DNA from: Ctena decussata
Taxonomy: Eukaryota; Mollusca; Bivalvia; Lucinida; Lucinidae
Assembly: GCA_963989385.1 (NCBI GenBank)
Contig: OZ022506.1
Coordinates: 66,723,434-66,787,433 of the forward strand
Length of the DNA stretch: 64,000 bases
Direction: 5' to 3'
The position numbers were made by a program, and so were the translations under genes. Of this stretch, positions 23,340 to 32,782 are shown in pieces. The notes under the pieces are model-generated. The model made no database searches. It was not told the DNA's origin and saw nothing but the letters and a program-made list of their open reading frames with translations. Within the stretch, counting starts at the first letter, position 1; every line of letters begins with the position of its first letter.

Positions 23340-23563
23340 GGGGGCGTATTTATAAAACAACTTGAGTGGTTGCTATGCTGTTGCTAAGGCTGAATTTCTA
23401 TGAAGGAGATTCCCTACAACTACGAAATTGGCTCTGGAGGAACAGTCTTTTTCAGACTGTTCCTCCAGAGCAAATTTCATAGTTGTAGGGAATCTCCAAC
23501 ATAGAAATTTAGCCCTAGCAGCAGCATAGCAACAAATTAAGTGGTTTTATAAATACGACTCCA
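23340..23563. mobile_element. Foldback MITE inserted in the 155-bp array
   Basis: A ~224-bp palindrome: GGGGGCGTATTTATAAAAC at the left, GGTTTTATAAATACGACTCC at the right, with a central GGAGGAACAGTCT/AGACTGTTCCTCC stem. The array unit reads GAGAACAGG before it and AGGTGAATATT after it, so it interrupts what would be ACAGGTGAATATT and leaves a 3-4 bp duplication (AGG or CAGG). Coding capacity: none. Confidence 0.8.
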
Positions 23564-23749
23564 GGTGAATATTTTGCACAAAGGCACATGTGCAAGAACA
23601 AGCACTAATAAAACATTGCTTTGCATAAGCACTAAAACATTGCTTTGCAAAGATGCGCTAAAAAGGAGTCTACTCTTACAAGAAAGAATTTGCTCCTTCA
23701 GGAGCAAATTCTTCAAGACTTGACCCACATTAAGAAGGGAGTCAAAAAT

Positions 23750-24028
23750 GTTTTTGTTTTGTTGTAGTTTTATTGTTTTATGTCCTCTGTAAACAGCTGT
23801 GGTCATGTCAGGACGGTCAGTTACCCTAACCACAGTATTCCTGGGCAGACTTAGACCTCCTAAGCGGTTAACCAGTACTAAGTGCACATACTTTCACCAG
23901 TAACTGACAACTGCCCTTCTTGAGTCAGCTGAAGGAGAAACAAAAGTATGTGGCCAGACCGGAAATTGAACATGGGACTTCTGGCTCTTGAGTCAGATGC
24001 ACAACCGACTGTGCTACTTGGCTCAGCG
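23750..24028 (-). mobile_element. tRNA-derived SINE
   Basis: On the minus strand the 5' head reads like a tRNA: an A-box-like TAGCACAGTCGG and a B-box-like TGTTCAATTTCC spaced as in a tRNA gene, with CTGACTCAAGAGCCAG in the anticodon-arm position. A ~180-bp unrelated body follows and the 3' end is A-rich (ACAACAAAACAAAAAC). Possible target-site duplication: AGTCAAAAATGT on the left and AGACAAAAAGTGT on the right, imperfect. It is not a functional tRNA gene because the acceptor stem does not pair. Confidence 0.7.
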
Positions 24029-24259
24029 AGACAAAAAGTGTAAATGACATAAATGTGTCCACTGAAAGTGTATCAATTCCCTTAAACATCTAGGGTCATT
24101 ATGGCACTATGAAGATAAAAGGGAAAGATGAAAATAAAGAAGTTTAATTACAGTATATACCAAGTTTATATTTGTTATCAGGGAAAATCATACCAGTGCT
24201 CCAGATAAGAAGGGGTAACAGGAATAATTTAGGGATAACTTTCCAACTGTCTCCATAAA

Positions 24260-24331
24260 AACGTATGTTCTGACCCCTTATTAGAACCCTCTTGGTGAGA
24301 CGGTTCTAACGAGGTGTCAATAAAAACATAT
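24260..24331. repeat. Small palindrome of the ACATATGTTGTGACCCC family (left, diverged)
   Basis: ACGTATGTTCTGACCCCT opens and GAGGTGTCAATAAAAACATA closes a ~72-bp imperfect hairpin with a GAACC...GGTTC inner stem. It abuts the TIR element starting at 24332. Best-preserved family member: 26629-26701. Confidence 0.65.
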
Positions 24332-25212
24332 CGAGGGTTCAGTGCAAGACTGGTCTAACTCACTATTTTTCACAAAATCACTTTTTTGCAGTTTTGAAAA
24401 CTTGATGGTCAATTACACATTCTTTGAAAATATTAAGATTCATGTTTTTGCAAAAAATGCTTTTATTCCTAATTTAAAAATAGTCTAGGAGCCAAATGAG
24501 CCAAATCTTTAGCGCAAGACTGGTCTAACTACAATAAGACGAATTAGATTTTAAAGAGCATACCATGGACAAATGGCTAAGTTTTCAGTTTTATGAATTT
24601 AGATACAAGTTCTTATAGTCTTTAACTGTTTATAGGTCTAGGTACAGTGTTTTCTTAACACTTTAGTAAACAGTTTTTCTGTAGTAAAACATGTAATCTT
24701 TTCATTTCAAAATATTTTCCTCATTTTTCTTAGTGCAAGACTAGTCTATCTTGAGATAGACTAGTATTGCGCTAAGAAAAAGTGGACTTGAAGTTAGACT
24801 AGTTTTGCACTAACAAAAAAAAAGTTATATAAATTGTCCTTTTTAAATGTTTAAAGTTGTTAAATATCTATTTCATAGCTCAAGCTGATTGAGTTTTTGC
24901 CTTCAAACTGTAAAAATTGTTAAAATTTGTTTTATAATGCACTTATATTTTGCATTTGAAAAAAAAGTCTATCTCAAGTTAGACTAGTCTTGCACTAAAC
25001 TTTTCAGCGCAAAAGTAGTCTAAGTCACAGAAACCTAATTTAACAAAAATAAATTGATAAAATTGAATAATGTAAGCATTTCTTCCCATATTTTATGTAA
25101 ATGTGTCAAATTTCATATTAATATTTTGTTTATGTACTGTAATAATCAGTTTTTTGCTTCTCCTGAAAAGTTTCAAAATATGGAGTTAGACTAGTCTTGC
25201 ACTAAGCCCTCG
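24332..25212. mobile_element. 881-bp TIR element with eight AGTGCAAGACTAGTCTA motifs
   Basis: Terminal inverted repeats of ~28 bp: CGAGGGTTCAGTGCAAGACT on the left, AGTCTTGCACTAAGCCCTCG on the right. The core motif AGYGCAAgACTrGTCTA occurs forward near 24342, 24512, 24733 and 25006, and reversed near 24756, 24797, 24975 and 25190. The pair at 24733-24780 forms a central palindrome. No protein is encoded. It is flanked directly by two small palindromes of another family. A truncated relative lies at 59630-60060. Superfamily unknown. Confidence 0.75.
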
Positions 25213-25277
25213 ATATGTTGTGACCCCTATTAGTACTGTCTCAGTCAGATGGTTATGATGAGGGGTCACAACATATT
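25213..25277. repeat. Small palindrome of the ACATATGTTGTGACCCC family (right)
   Basis: ATATGTTGTGACCCCTATTA opens and GAGGGGTCACAACATAT closes the hairpin, with a decayed centre. It abuts the TIR element ending at 25212 and is followed by a poly(T) run (25276-25291). Confidence 0.65.
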
Positions 25278-25946
25278 TTTTTTTTTTTTTTGAAAACAAA
25301 AAATAAGAAAAATTATCTTAGAATAATCCTGTAAATCCCACCTTATCGGGAGCCCTGTTAAACCTTAAAATTTTCTATCAAAACATTTGTTAAATCCAGA
25401 CTGTAAACAATAAATACAATCTTCAACAAATAACATCAAAACATAGAAAAGAAGATAAAATTTATCGAAATCTTATGTATACATAATTAGCACTTCTATA
25501 TGTCTGTAACACAGGAATGGCACTTTCACCTAGCTGGTCAGCCTATGTTATCTTTTTGTTTGGATTTTATGTATTTTATGAGAGCTTTAGCTCCCTTTAC
25601 ATTGCATTTTAAAAGAAACAATTCTCAACAATTTTCCAGGTTCTACCAGCTCACCAGTTCTGTCAAAGCACACTTTATGAAACTCTTGGCAAACAGTGTA
25701 GAGCGTGATCAGACTGCTCCTGAGGATCTCTGAATCTACAGTTTGCTCAAGCACTCTGTTGGAAAATTAGAAAAATATTATTAAAGGTTTACAATGTTTT
25801 AAACTTCCTAAATCTTTTTACTCTTATAATCACTTATTTTGAACAGTGACATACTATTAAAAGTCCTACAACTGATTCAATAGCCTATTCAATATAGGAA
25901 AAAGACAAGGAAATTTAACTGAACACTGAGCCTTATTTTCAACAAA
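25278..25946. other. Intergenic, no gene seen
   Basis: Poly(T) at its start. The 77-codon frame at 25500-25733 contains an ANSVERDQTAPEDL-like peptide of the kind encoded by dispersed repeats and has no domain; not called as a gene. Confidence 0.45.
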
Positions 25947-26165
25947 TGAGCCACAACATTTCAAAACCGTGCACCCAGCAAAGACTTGATCAGCCTGGAC
26001 TTTTGCCCAGTCTGATCAGTCTTCTCTGTCCGCATGGTGGAAGTTAGACCCTTAGCTACTTTTTAAGCCCACAGCAAAGCTCTGATCAGACTGGACAGAT
26101 GCCCAGGCTGATCAGTCTTCGCTGGGCGCACATGCTACTTTGTTGGTTTTGTTGTGTTGCAGCTC
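25947..26165. mobile_element. Foldback MITE, TGAGCC family, copy 3
   Basis: TGAGCCACAACATTTCAAAA to TTTTGTTGTGTTGCAGCTCA. The left arm has lost about 15 bp after AACC relative to the right arm, and both arms have lost the AC of GACTC. Confidence 0.8.
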
Positions 26166-26628
26166 AATTATACTTTCAAATTTATTAGCAACTGCTGACA
26201 ATCAGCATCTATTTTACATCCACTGCATTTAGCAATGATATCAAGTTTACGTAGAAAAGTCCAAAACCAACAAGAAATGTCACAGGACAGCAAAGCTCAT
26301 CTAAAAGTGGCATTACAAACAAAACACAAACTAGAATGTGTCCAAAGTGCACACTGCTCCAACCCTCTGTACTATCAGGAAATTTCAATCCAAAACATTA
26401 ACCTCTGTCTAATGTGGTTTCCTATTTGTGCATGTACACATGTAATACAATACCTAAACACTATATCCCCCGACTATGCCTGACAGGTAAACAAGACGCC
26501 ATGGCAAGCTATGAGTCACCAGTCTTCTGACTGACAATAAACAGAGCTAACCAAGAAAACAATGCAGAGCTCATGATAAGAGGGATATTTGATGATAATT
26601 GAGGAATATTTTTTTTTATTTCTCATTG

Positions 26629-26701
26629 AAACATATGTTGTGACCCCTCATCTGAACCGTCTCGTCGAGACGGATCAGATGAGGGGTCACAACATATGTT
26701 T
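26629..26701. repeat. Near-perfect 73-bp palindrome
   Basis: Arms of 36 bp differ at one position: AAACATATGTTGTGACCCCT at the left pairs with AGGGGTCACAACATATGTTT at the right, meeting at CGTCTCGTCGAGACGG. It is the best-preserved member of the family also seen at 24260 and 25213, with a half copy at about 32420-32437. Confidence 0.9.
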
Positions 26702-26914
26702 TTGTGCAGAATTAGCAAAAATTATCCCTAATTATTACCAAATACTCCCTCTTATCTAAAGCTCTGCAATGCAAAGTCTACCCCACCATTGCCACTGCCA
26801 GTGCCTAAAGATAGATCACAGGCGACACAAAAACACTAAAATATGCAAACAGAAGAAGGTAGCATCATCACAAAAACAGTAGCTCTACTTTCAATTTGTA
26901 AGGGCAAGCTTAAA

Positions 26915-27156
26915 TGGGCCACGACAGGACAAAACCAACCAAGTGGCATGTGTGCCCAGCAAAGAATCAGATCAAACTGGGCTTTTGTTCAGTCTGATCA
27001 GTCTTTGCTGTCCATAAGAAGCAAGCATAGACCCCTAGCTACCCTTAAAGCACACAGTGAAGACTCTGATCAGACTGAGAGACTGCCCAGGGTGATCATT
27101 CTGGGTCTTCACTACGTGCACATGCCAATTTGTTGGCTTTGTCACGCTGTGGCTCA
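26915..27156. mobile_element. Foldback MITE, TGAGCC family, copy 4
   Basis: TGGGCCACGACAGGACAAAA to CACGCTGTGGCTCA. Terminal TGAGCC has become TGGGCC on the left only. Confidence 0.8.
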
Positions 27157-28107
27157 GATGATGTTCATTGCAGTCAAACACATACACAAAGTGTATTATA
27201 TCAAACAAAACCTTTGGCCCAGAAAAATAGCAGCATAATAGAAAAAGTAAAGATATATGTCTGCCTCTCTAATATAAAAGATGCCAGGGTCTGCTTAGAG
27301 GGGGAAGTGGGAGAAATTGTCTGCCTAAGCTGACCGTCTTCTCCCTATTTTGAGCTGAGGGTTGCTATTTGCTGCTAGCGCTTAAGATTCACTGGACCGT
27401 CTTGTATTCTATGGGCTATGCTAAAGTCGTGATAGGTCGTATTAATCACGATTATTGGCAATAAGCTAGTTTACAAAGTTGCACATCTAACTTTTGAATA
27501 GGATTCTTATAGACAACACTGTTTCATGTTTGATAGTGCAGATCTTGAGCTATGTATAGATTTTCAGCGCTAAATTGACGAAGATCAGTTAAAACTGAAA
27601 CCAACAAGTTATATTTCCGTAGTCAAAGCCTGTTCTAAAGCCGTAAACTTACATCATTTCAAAACGGGTTAGCGGGTTTGTAATGTTGCAAGCGACTTGA
27701 GAACATATTTTACCGCATTTTATTAACCGTAATGACGATTGCAGAATGGTGACTTTTTTCATTCCGTCAAGGTTTGTTGTTATAGTAATTATATATATTA
27801 AATTTTTGTAATCATTTATTTTTTTTGTCTGTCCGAAACATTTATTTCTTATGTTACTGTTAGATAAAACGTTCGTCTGACTGAACACATGTAAATTTTC
27901 GTTTACATTTATTCCTTTATTTATTTATTTTTGTCATGTTCTATCAAAACATTCCATTTGGACAAATATGTCGAATAAGATAAACCATAGAACAGGTCAT
28001 GTATGAAGCCTGTATTCTTTCTGTTTTATACTACGCATGAATATACCCAACTCCTGCAATTCACCTTCAAAAATTTATGGTTAATATACAATGAGGCATA
28101 TTCTATT
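27157..28107. other. Intergenic, no gene seen
   Basis: AT-rich sequence; a minus-strand 79-codon frame at 27649-27888 has no recognisable domain. Confidence 0.5.
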
Positions 28108-28214
28108 TCAGCGGGTACCCAACGTCGAAACGACGTCGTATTAACGTCGGAACGACACAATGACGTCGCATCGACGTTTGTTAGACGTCATTAAAACGTC
28201 ATATGCCAGCTGGG
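28108..28214. repeat. ACGTC-rich palindromic dispersed repeat, copy 2
   Basis: Bounded by CAGCGGGTACCC and GCCAGCTGGG; interior AACGTCGAAACGACGTCG and repeated GACGTC motifs. Same family as 2131-2238. Confidence 0.6.
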
Positions 28215-28337
28215 AAAGATTATTTCGTGGCAAACGCCTTAAATAGAAATAGAATCATGTCATGCCGACCAGGCGAAAATAGGTTCTAATAAATATTGCT
28301 TATTGGTTGTGATATGTAAAGACTGAGGAATAATAAA

Positions 28338-28575
28338 TGAGCCGCGACGTGAGAAAACCAACAAAATGGTCTTGGACCCAGCGCAGACTCAGATCAGTCT
28401 AGGCATCCGCCCAGTCTGATCAGAGTCTTCGCTTTGCGCTTTAAAGGTAGCTAAAGTCCTAAGCTAGCTACATGCGGACAGCGAAGACTCTGATCAGACT
28501 GGGCGGATGCCCAGGCTGATCTGAGTCTGCGCTGGGCGCACAACCACATTGTTGGTTTTCTCGTGTCGCGGCTCA
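28338..28575. mobile_element. Foldback MITE, TGAGCC family, copy 5
   Basis: TGAGCCGCGACGTGAGAAAA to TTTTCTCGTGTCGCGGCTCA. One of the least decayed copies: the inner GCCCAGTCTGATCAGAGTCT and AGACTCTGATCAGACTGGGC blocks are exact complements. Confidence 0.87.
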
Positions 28576-30127
28576 AATAGTTCTGACATGAAACTATTTT
28601 CTTCTCCTTTTGTATTCTTTCACACCTCTTCTCAGTACGGATCTACTCTTAAAGAAAAGAAGTTGCTTGCCTAGAAAATACACTTAAATAAAAGACGTTG
28701 CTTTTCTACAAGCAAATTTATTTGTAAAGAAAGACCCTACTTTGGAAGGGCTTTGTTGTCCAGGGAAGCAGACAGGAAGCCAGACAACATTTGGATGAAA
28801 GGTGGAAACCTTGGAGGCTGTCCATCACATTTAATCTGAATAATATAATATATAGATTTACTAGCATTTTCAGTAATTTGCATGTTTATCAATTTCTTGG
28901 ACCAAGGGGTCTAAAATCTCAAAATAAGATGGATTTTCTAAGGCTTTCCAGAAGTAGAAGTCTTAAACTAGACGATACTCCTTTCAGCTAACATATTCTG
29001 GTTGGCATTAAATATTTTTTAAACAATATTAGGTTGAACAACTATGTTATGTGTCATAATATATTTAAGTCTTGATGTTGGTAACTAAGTTTGGTAAGTA
29101 AATGAAATTTGGGTTTCGCACATTAAGGGTAAATCAAATAAATTTTGAGCTCTCTAATATTCTAGACAAAGTGAAATGAATATTCAACAAGGGTGGTCTT
29201 ATTTTCTGATATCATATTACATATAAATCCTGAATGTTTGTAATTGTATTGTTATGTTTGTCTGTGGTTATCACTTTTTATTCGGCGCTTACATCTAGTA
29301 GACCACCCTGCTGAAAATTAACCGTTTTCTCAGATTTTGGTAAAAATTTGAAAATCTATCTGTTGTGCAGATCCTAATAACTTCAGTCTTATAAAATAAA
29401 AGCGATAGCATACAGAGTTGCTAATTGTTCAGCAGTATTGTCTCTGTATCTGTAAAGTAGTTTTAAATAAACATTCTTTCTTTAGCATTTTCTTGTTACA
29501 GTTTAATTCAAATTTCATCTTATTTTGCAATTTTGCTCAAATTTTGCACTTTGTTAATTTAAGGGGAGATAATTCACATCTTGTAAATGACGGACTAATA
29601 TTAAAGCCGCCAGAATGTAGTTCAGTGATAACTATATCAGCAAAATATCGAATCGATGTGTATTTACAGAAATATGAACAATCAAACAAAGATTAACGCA
29701 AAATTTTGACGCAAAGTTTAGGTGCTTTAGCTCCTAAGATATTTCTTACCGTCACGTCTATTAGTAGCTGATCAGTTGACAAAACGTCAGTATGCAAAAT
29801 AGGTGTGGGTAGAAATTTTGTCAAGACGACAAAATTTCAGTTCGCACCTGCGTGTTTTCGTATAAGTAGTACGCTCTTGATAACTCAGTTTTAAGCCTCA
29901 ATGAAACAAGTCTACCAACAAAATGATACAGACGTAAAAAAAACACACTTAAGTAAAATCAAACGTCCAGATACATGTAAGACGGGGTTTTTAAGGACAA
30001 TTCTGTTAGATTTTTCTATCCAAACCATTACTTTTTACCTATTATCAGAACTGCATCGACGAGGCGGTTATAATGAGATTCTCTAGATGTGTTTTATGCA
30101 GTTTACATAGAGGATATTTGAGGATAG
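28576..30127. other. Intergenic, no gene seen
   Basis: The 28640-28790 part resembles 17640-17830. A small hairpin GAAATTTTGTC/GACAAAATTTC lies at about 29812-29838. No exon recognised; a 92-codon frame at 29418 has no domain. Confidence 0.45.
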
Positions 30128-30274
30128 TTGACTTTTTCAGTGTAAGATCGATTTTTGTTTCACCGAATGAACACCAAAAACTGTATTTTCACAAGTGGCG
30201 AAGCCACGAGTGAAAATACCACTTCTGGTATTCATGAGTGAAATAAAAATTCATCATACACTGGAAAAGTCAAA
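30128..30274. mobile_element. ~147-bp foldback element
   Basis: TTGACTTTTTCAGTGTAAGA at the left pairs with TACACTGGAAAAGTCAA at the right. Inner blocks AACTGTATTTTCAC and GTGAAAATACCACTT meet at the hairpin tip TGGCGAAGCCA. It has no coding capacity. It resembles in layout the foldback at 50803-50973, whose tip is GAGCTTCGCGCTC. Confidence 0.7.
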
Positions 30275-31080
30275 TTTTCTATTTCTTTTATGCTTGAAAA
30301 TCGCAATAATACTGTTTATTCAAGAGCGCCAGCCATCACGCCAGAAACACACTTTTTTCTAGCCGTTTTGCGTCAGAGTTGATGCTTTCAGCGTGTTTAT
30401 TGGGTATGATATTAATTACAAACGTAGTTTGCAACTGAAAATTAGCTTCGAATATCATTCTGATAAAAAGATCTCAAAATATTGTCAAGAAAGAATGCGT
30501 GCAGTAACACTGTTCTGTTGGCGCTTTAAGTGACGTCATTTACGTCGTAATGACGTGCAAACATGCGTGACGTAATTTTTGTCAAGCCAGATAAGATTTA
30601 GCCAATTAATCAACAAAAAAAACTTGAGGCTATTTCACAAAAATCCTATTTCTGAAACAGTGAAATCGAAAGTGATAATTTCACTGTTTGAAATAGTAAG
30701 ATTATCAGTTTCGATTTCACCGAGAAATCTTTATAATTCATTCAAAAGTGTAAAAGAAAGCTCTCATAATTATCCATAAAACACACCTGTATGTGGACCC
30801 GGAAAAAAAACGATAGAATTCTTCTCTCGAACAACTTGAACCAATCATCAGGTTGTACATTATTAAAGGACGAACGAAGTCGAGTCTGCAACTGTTGGAG
30901 CATCGTCTTTGATACATGTATCAATTCATACTTAAAACCTAACATCACGCACAAAAAGGTGTCACACGACATGAAAGAATACAATGTTGGCTGATATCGA
31001 CAACATTCACATATGTACAATACGCAGTCTGATTAAATATTCCTTATAGCAATTTTCGTGTTTTTGGATTCCATATAAAT
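30275..31080. other. Intergenic, no gene seen
   Basis: Opposed frames at 30742-31020 and 30791-30994 overlap and carry no domain. TGACGT motifs cluster near 30532-30572. Confidence 0.45.
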
Positions 31081-32250
31081 GGGTGAAGGCAGTATAGTAG
31101 GCTCCTATTAGCAGAACGTATACTCACAGGGTATAATCAACTCCGCTAATCTTCGCTTCCTGCAGAGACTGTACATCATATTTGGCTTCCGCCGAGACTG
31201 TCCGCGATCCTTTGCTTCCTGTCGAGACTTCTGTACATGATAAATGGCTTCCTGCAGAGACTGTCCGCGTGATTCTGCGTCCTGCCGAGGCTCTCGGCAG
31301 GAAGCAGATTAACGCGGACAGTCACGGCAGGAAGCCATTTTACGAGGACAGTAGTCTCTGCAGGAAGCAAGAGTTCGCGGACAGTCTCGGCGGAAGCCAA
31401 TATGACGGACAGTGTCTGCAGGAAGCGAAAATTGGCGGAATCGATTATACCCTGTGATACTACGCGTAGTCTCTTCGCAAATTACGTTTTCTTTTTTTTT
31501 TTATTCACTAGATATGGTTGAAGAAGTGTAAGCTCCTATCAGTAGCACTTACAGAACGCGAAGACTCTTCGCAAATTTCGTGTTTTGGATTCCCAAAAAT
31601 ACGGTTGAAAATCAGCAGCACATATATAGCACGCGTAGACTCTTCATATATGTCATGTGTTTATATCATGAGAAATATGCTCACACAGATGGGTAAGGAT
31701 ACGTAGGCTCCTATCAGCAGCACATCTCTTCGAAAAATTTGACTTATCGTATCAAGAGAAAGATTCCCACAGGAATGATCTAAAGCAGTGCAGGTTCCTA
31801 TCAGAAGCATATGTAGTACGCGTTGTCTTTTCTCAAATTTCGTGGTTTGTGATAAGAAAAAGGTATCCCCATAAATGATTGAAGCCAGTGCAGGCTCCTA
31901 TCAGCAGCATATGCAGTACGCGTATTCCCTTCTCACATTTCGTGTTTTGTATCAAGAGAAAGTTGTTTCTCAGAGATGATCGAAGACAGTATAGGGTCCT
32001 ATCAGCAGCACATAGAGTACGCGTTGTTATTTCTGAAATTTAGTGTTTTGTATCAAGAGAAAGATGCTCCCCAGAAATGATCGAAGACAGTGTACTCTCA
32101 TGCCAGCAGCATATTATGTAAATGTACGCATAGTTTCTTCGTAAATTTCGAGTTTGTATGAAGATACAATGTGTCTCCAGAATCAGAATTGTTTACTTCC
32201 AGAAATGTTCGAAAACACTTTTGGTTCATATCAGGGGCATACACAATACT
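31081..32250 (+). repeat. ~112-bp tandem array interrupted by a foldback element
   Basis: Excluding 31124-31456, units carry GGCTCCTATCAGCAGCACAT, AGTACGCGTAGTCTCTTCGC and GTGTTTTGTATCAAGAGAAA. The GGCTCCTATC block (or variant) occurs near 31101, 31531, 31710, 31786, 31891, 31995 and (diverged) 32095, so several units are incomplete. The array decays towards 32250. No gene content. Confidence 0.75.
31124..31456. mobile_element. 333-bp foldback made of two opposed minisatellites
   Basis: Ends are TCACAGGGTATAATC and GATTATACCCTGTGA. The left arm is five ~30-bp repeats of GCTTCCTGCaGAGACTGTcC (GCTTCC at 31155, 31185, 31214, 31247 and, as GCGTCC, 31277). The right arm holds the same number in reverse complement, and the arms meet at CCGAGGCTCTCGG near 31286. 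Because of this symmetry both strands encode similar peptides (MASAETVR...), which are not genes. It is inserted between parts of one ~112-bp array unit. Confidence 0.85.
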
Positions 32251-32766
32251 CGTAGTCTACTTTACTTGGATCACTTTCATTTACTGCTCACTTCAATAAG
32301 TTTTGATAAATGAGCAATTTACATCAGAGGTCCAGATAAGTGTGGGTTTTGAGGCTAATTAGACAGTAAGAAGATAGTTTCTGTTAATTCTGCATCAAAT
32401 CATATATTGTATATTAAGGGGTCACAACATATGATCCGGCTGCGAAATTCCGTGTTTATTCAGTATTCACTTTTTGAACAATCCCAAAGATCTTGGTCCG
32501 TCTTGTAAGACGAATCTAGATCTGTTGGATTATTTTGAAAGCGAAGATAAAACAATTTTATGGCTGACTCACACATGACATACATGTACATATGTTTGGA
32601 AATTTTGGAAGAGAATAGTCCCGTCTTATAACCGAATAAGATGTAGATCTGTTTTATCTTTTGAAATAAGTTTCACTTCTTTTAAATTACTGAATAATTG
32701 TTATGATTTCTTTTCAAAATGTCGATGTCATCTTGTGAAAGGAAGTCTTATTAGTCCCTGAATTAG
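32251..32766. other. Intergenic, downstream of the TRIM-like gene
   Basis: AT-rich; includes a half copy of the GGGGTCACAACATATG palindrome family near 32420. No exon. Confidence 0.5.
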
Positions 32767-32772
32767 TTTATT
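32767..32772 (-). promoter_or_regulatory. Polyadenylation signal AATAAA of the TRIM-like gene
   Basis: AATAAA on the minus strand begins 11 bases after the stop codon. That is unusually close, so the 3' UTR would be very short if this signal is the one used. Confidence 0.55.
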
Positions 32773-32782
32773 TTATGACAAT

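Noticed and set aside
23960..24028. tRNA gene on the minus strand
   Set aside because: A and B boxes are present but the acceptor and T stems do not pair and an unrelated A-tailed body follows, so it is a SINE head.
31176..31457. Two opposed open frames encoding similar MASAETVR peptides
   Set aside because: They arise from the palindromic minisatellite structure; both strands repeat the same motif, with no domain and no splice or promoter signals.
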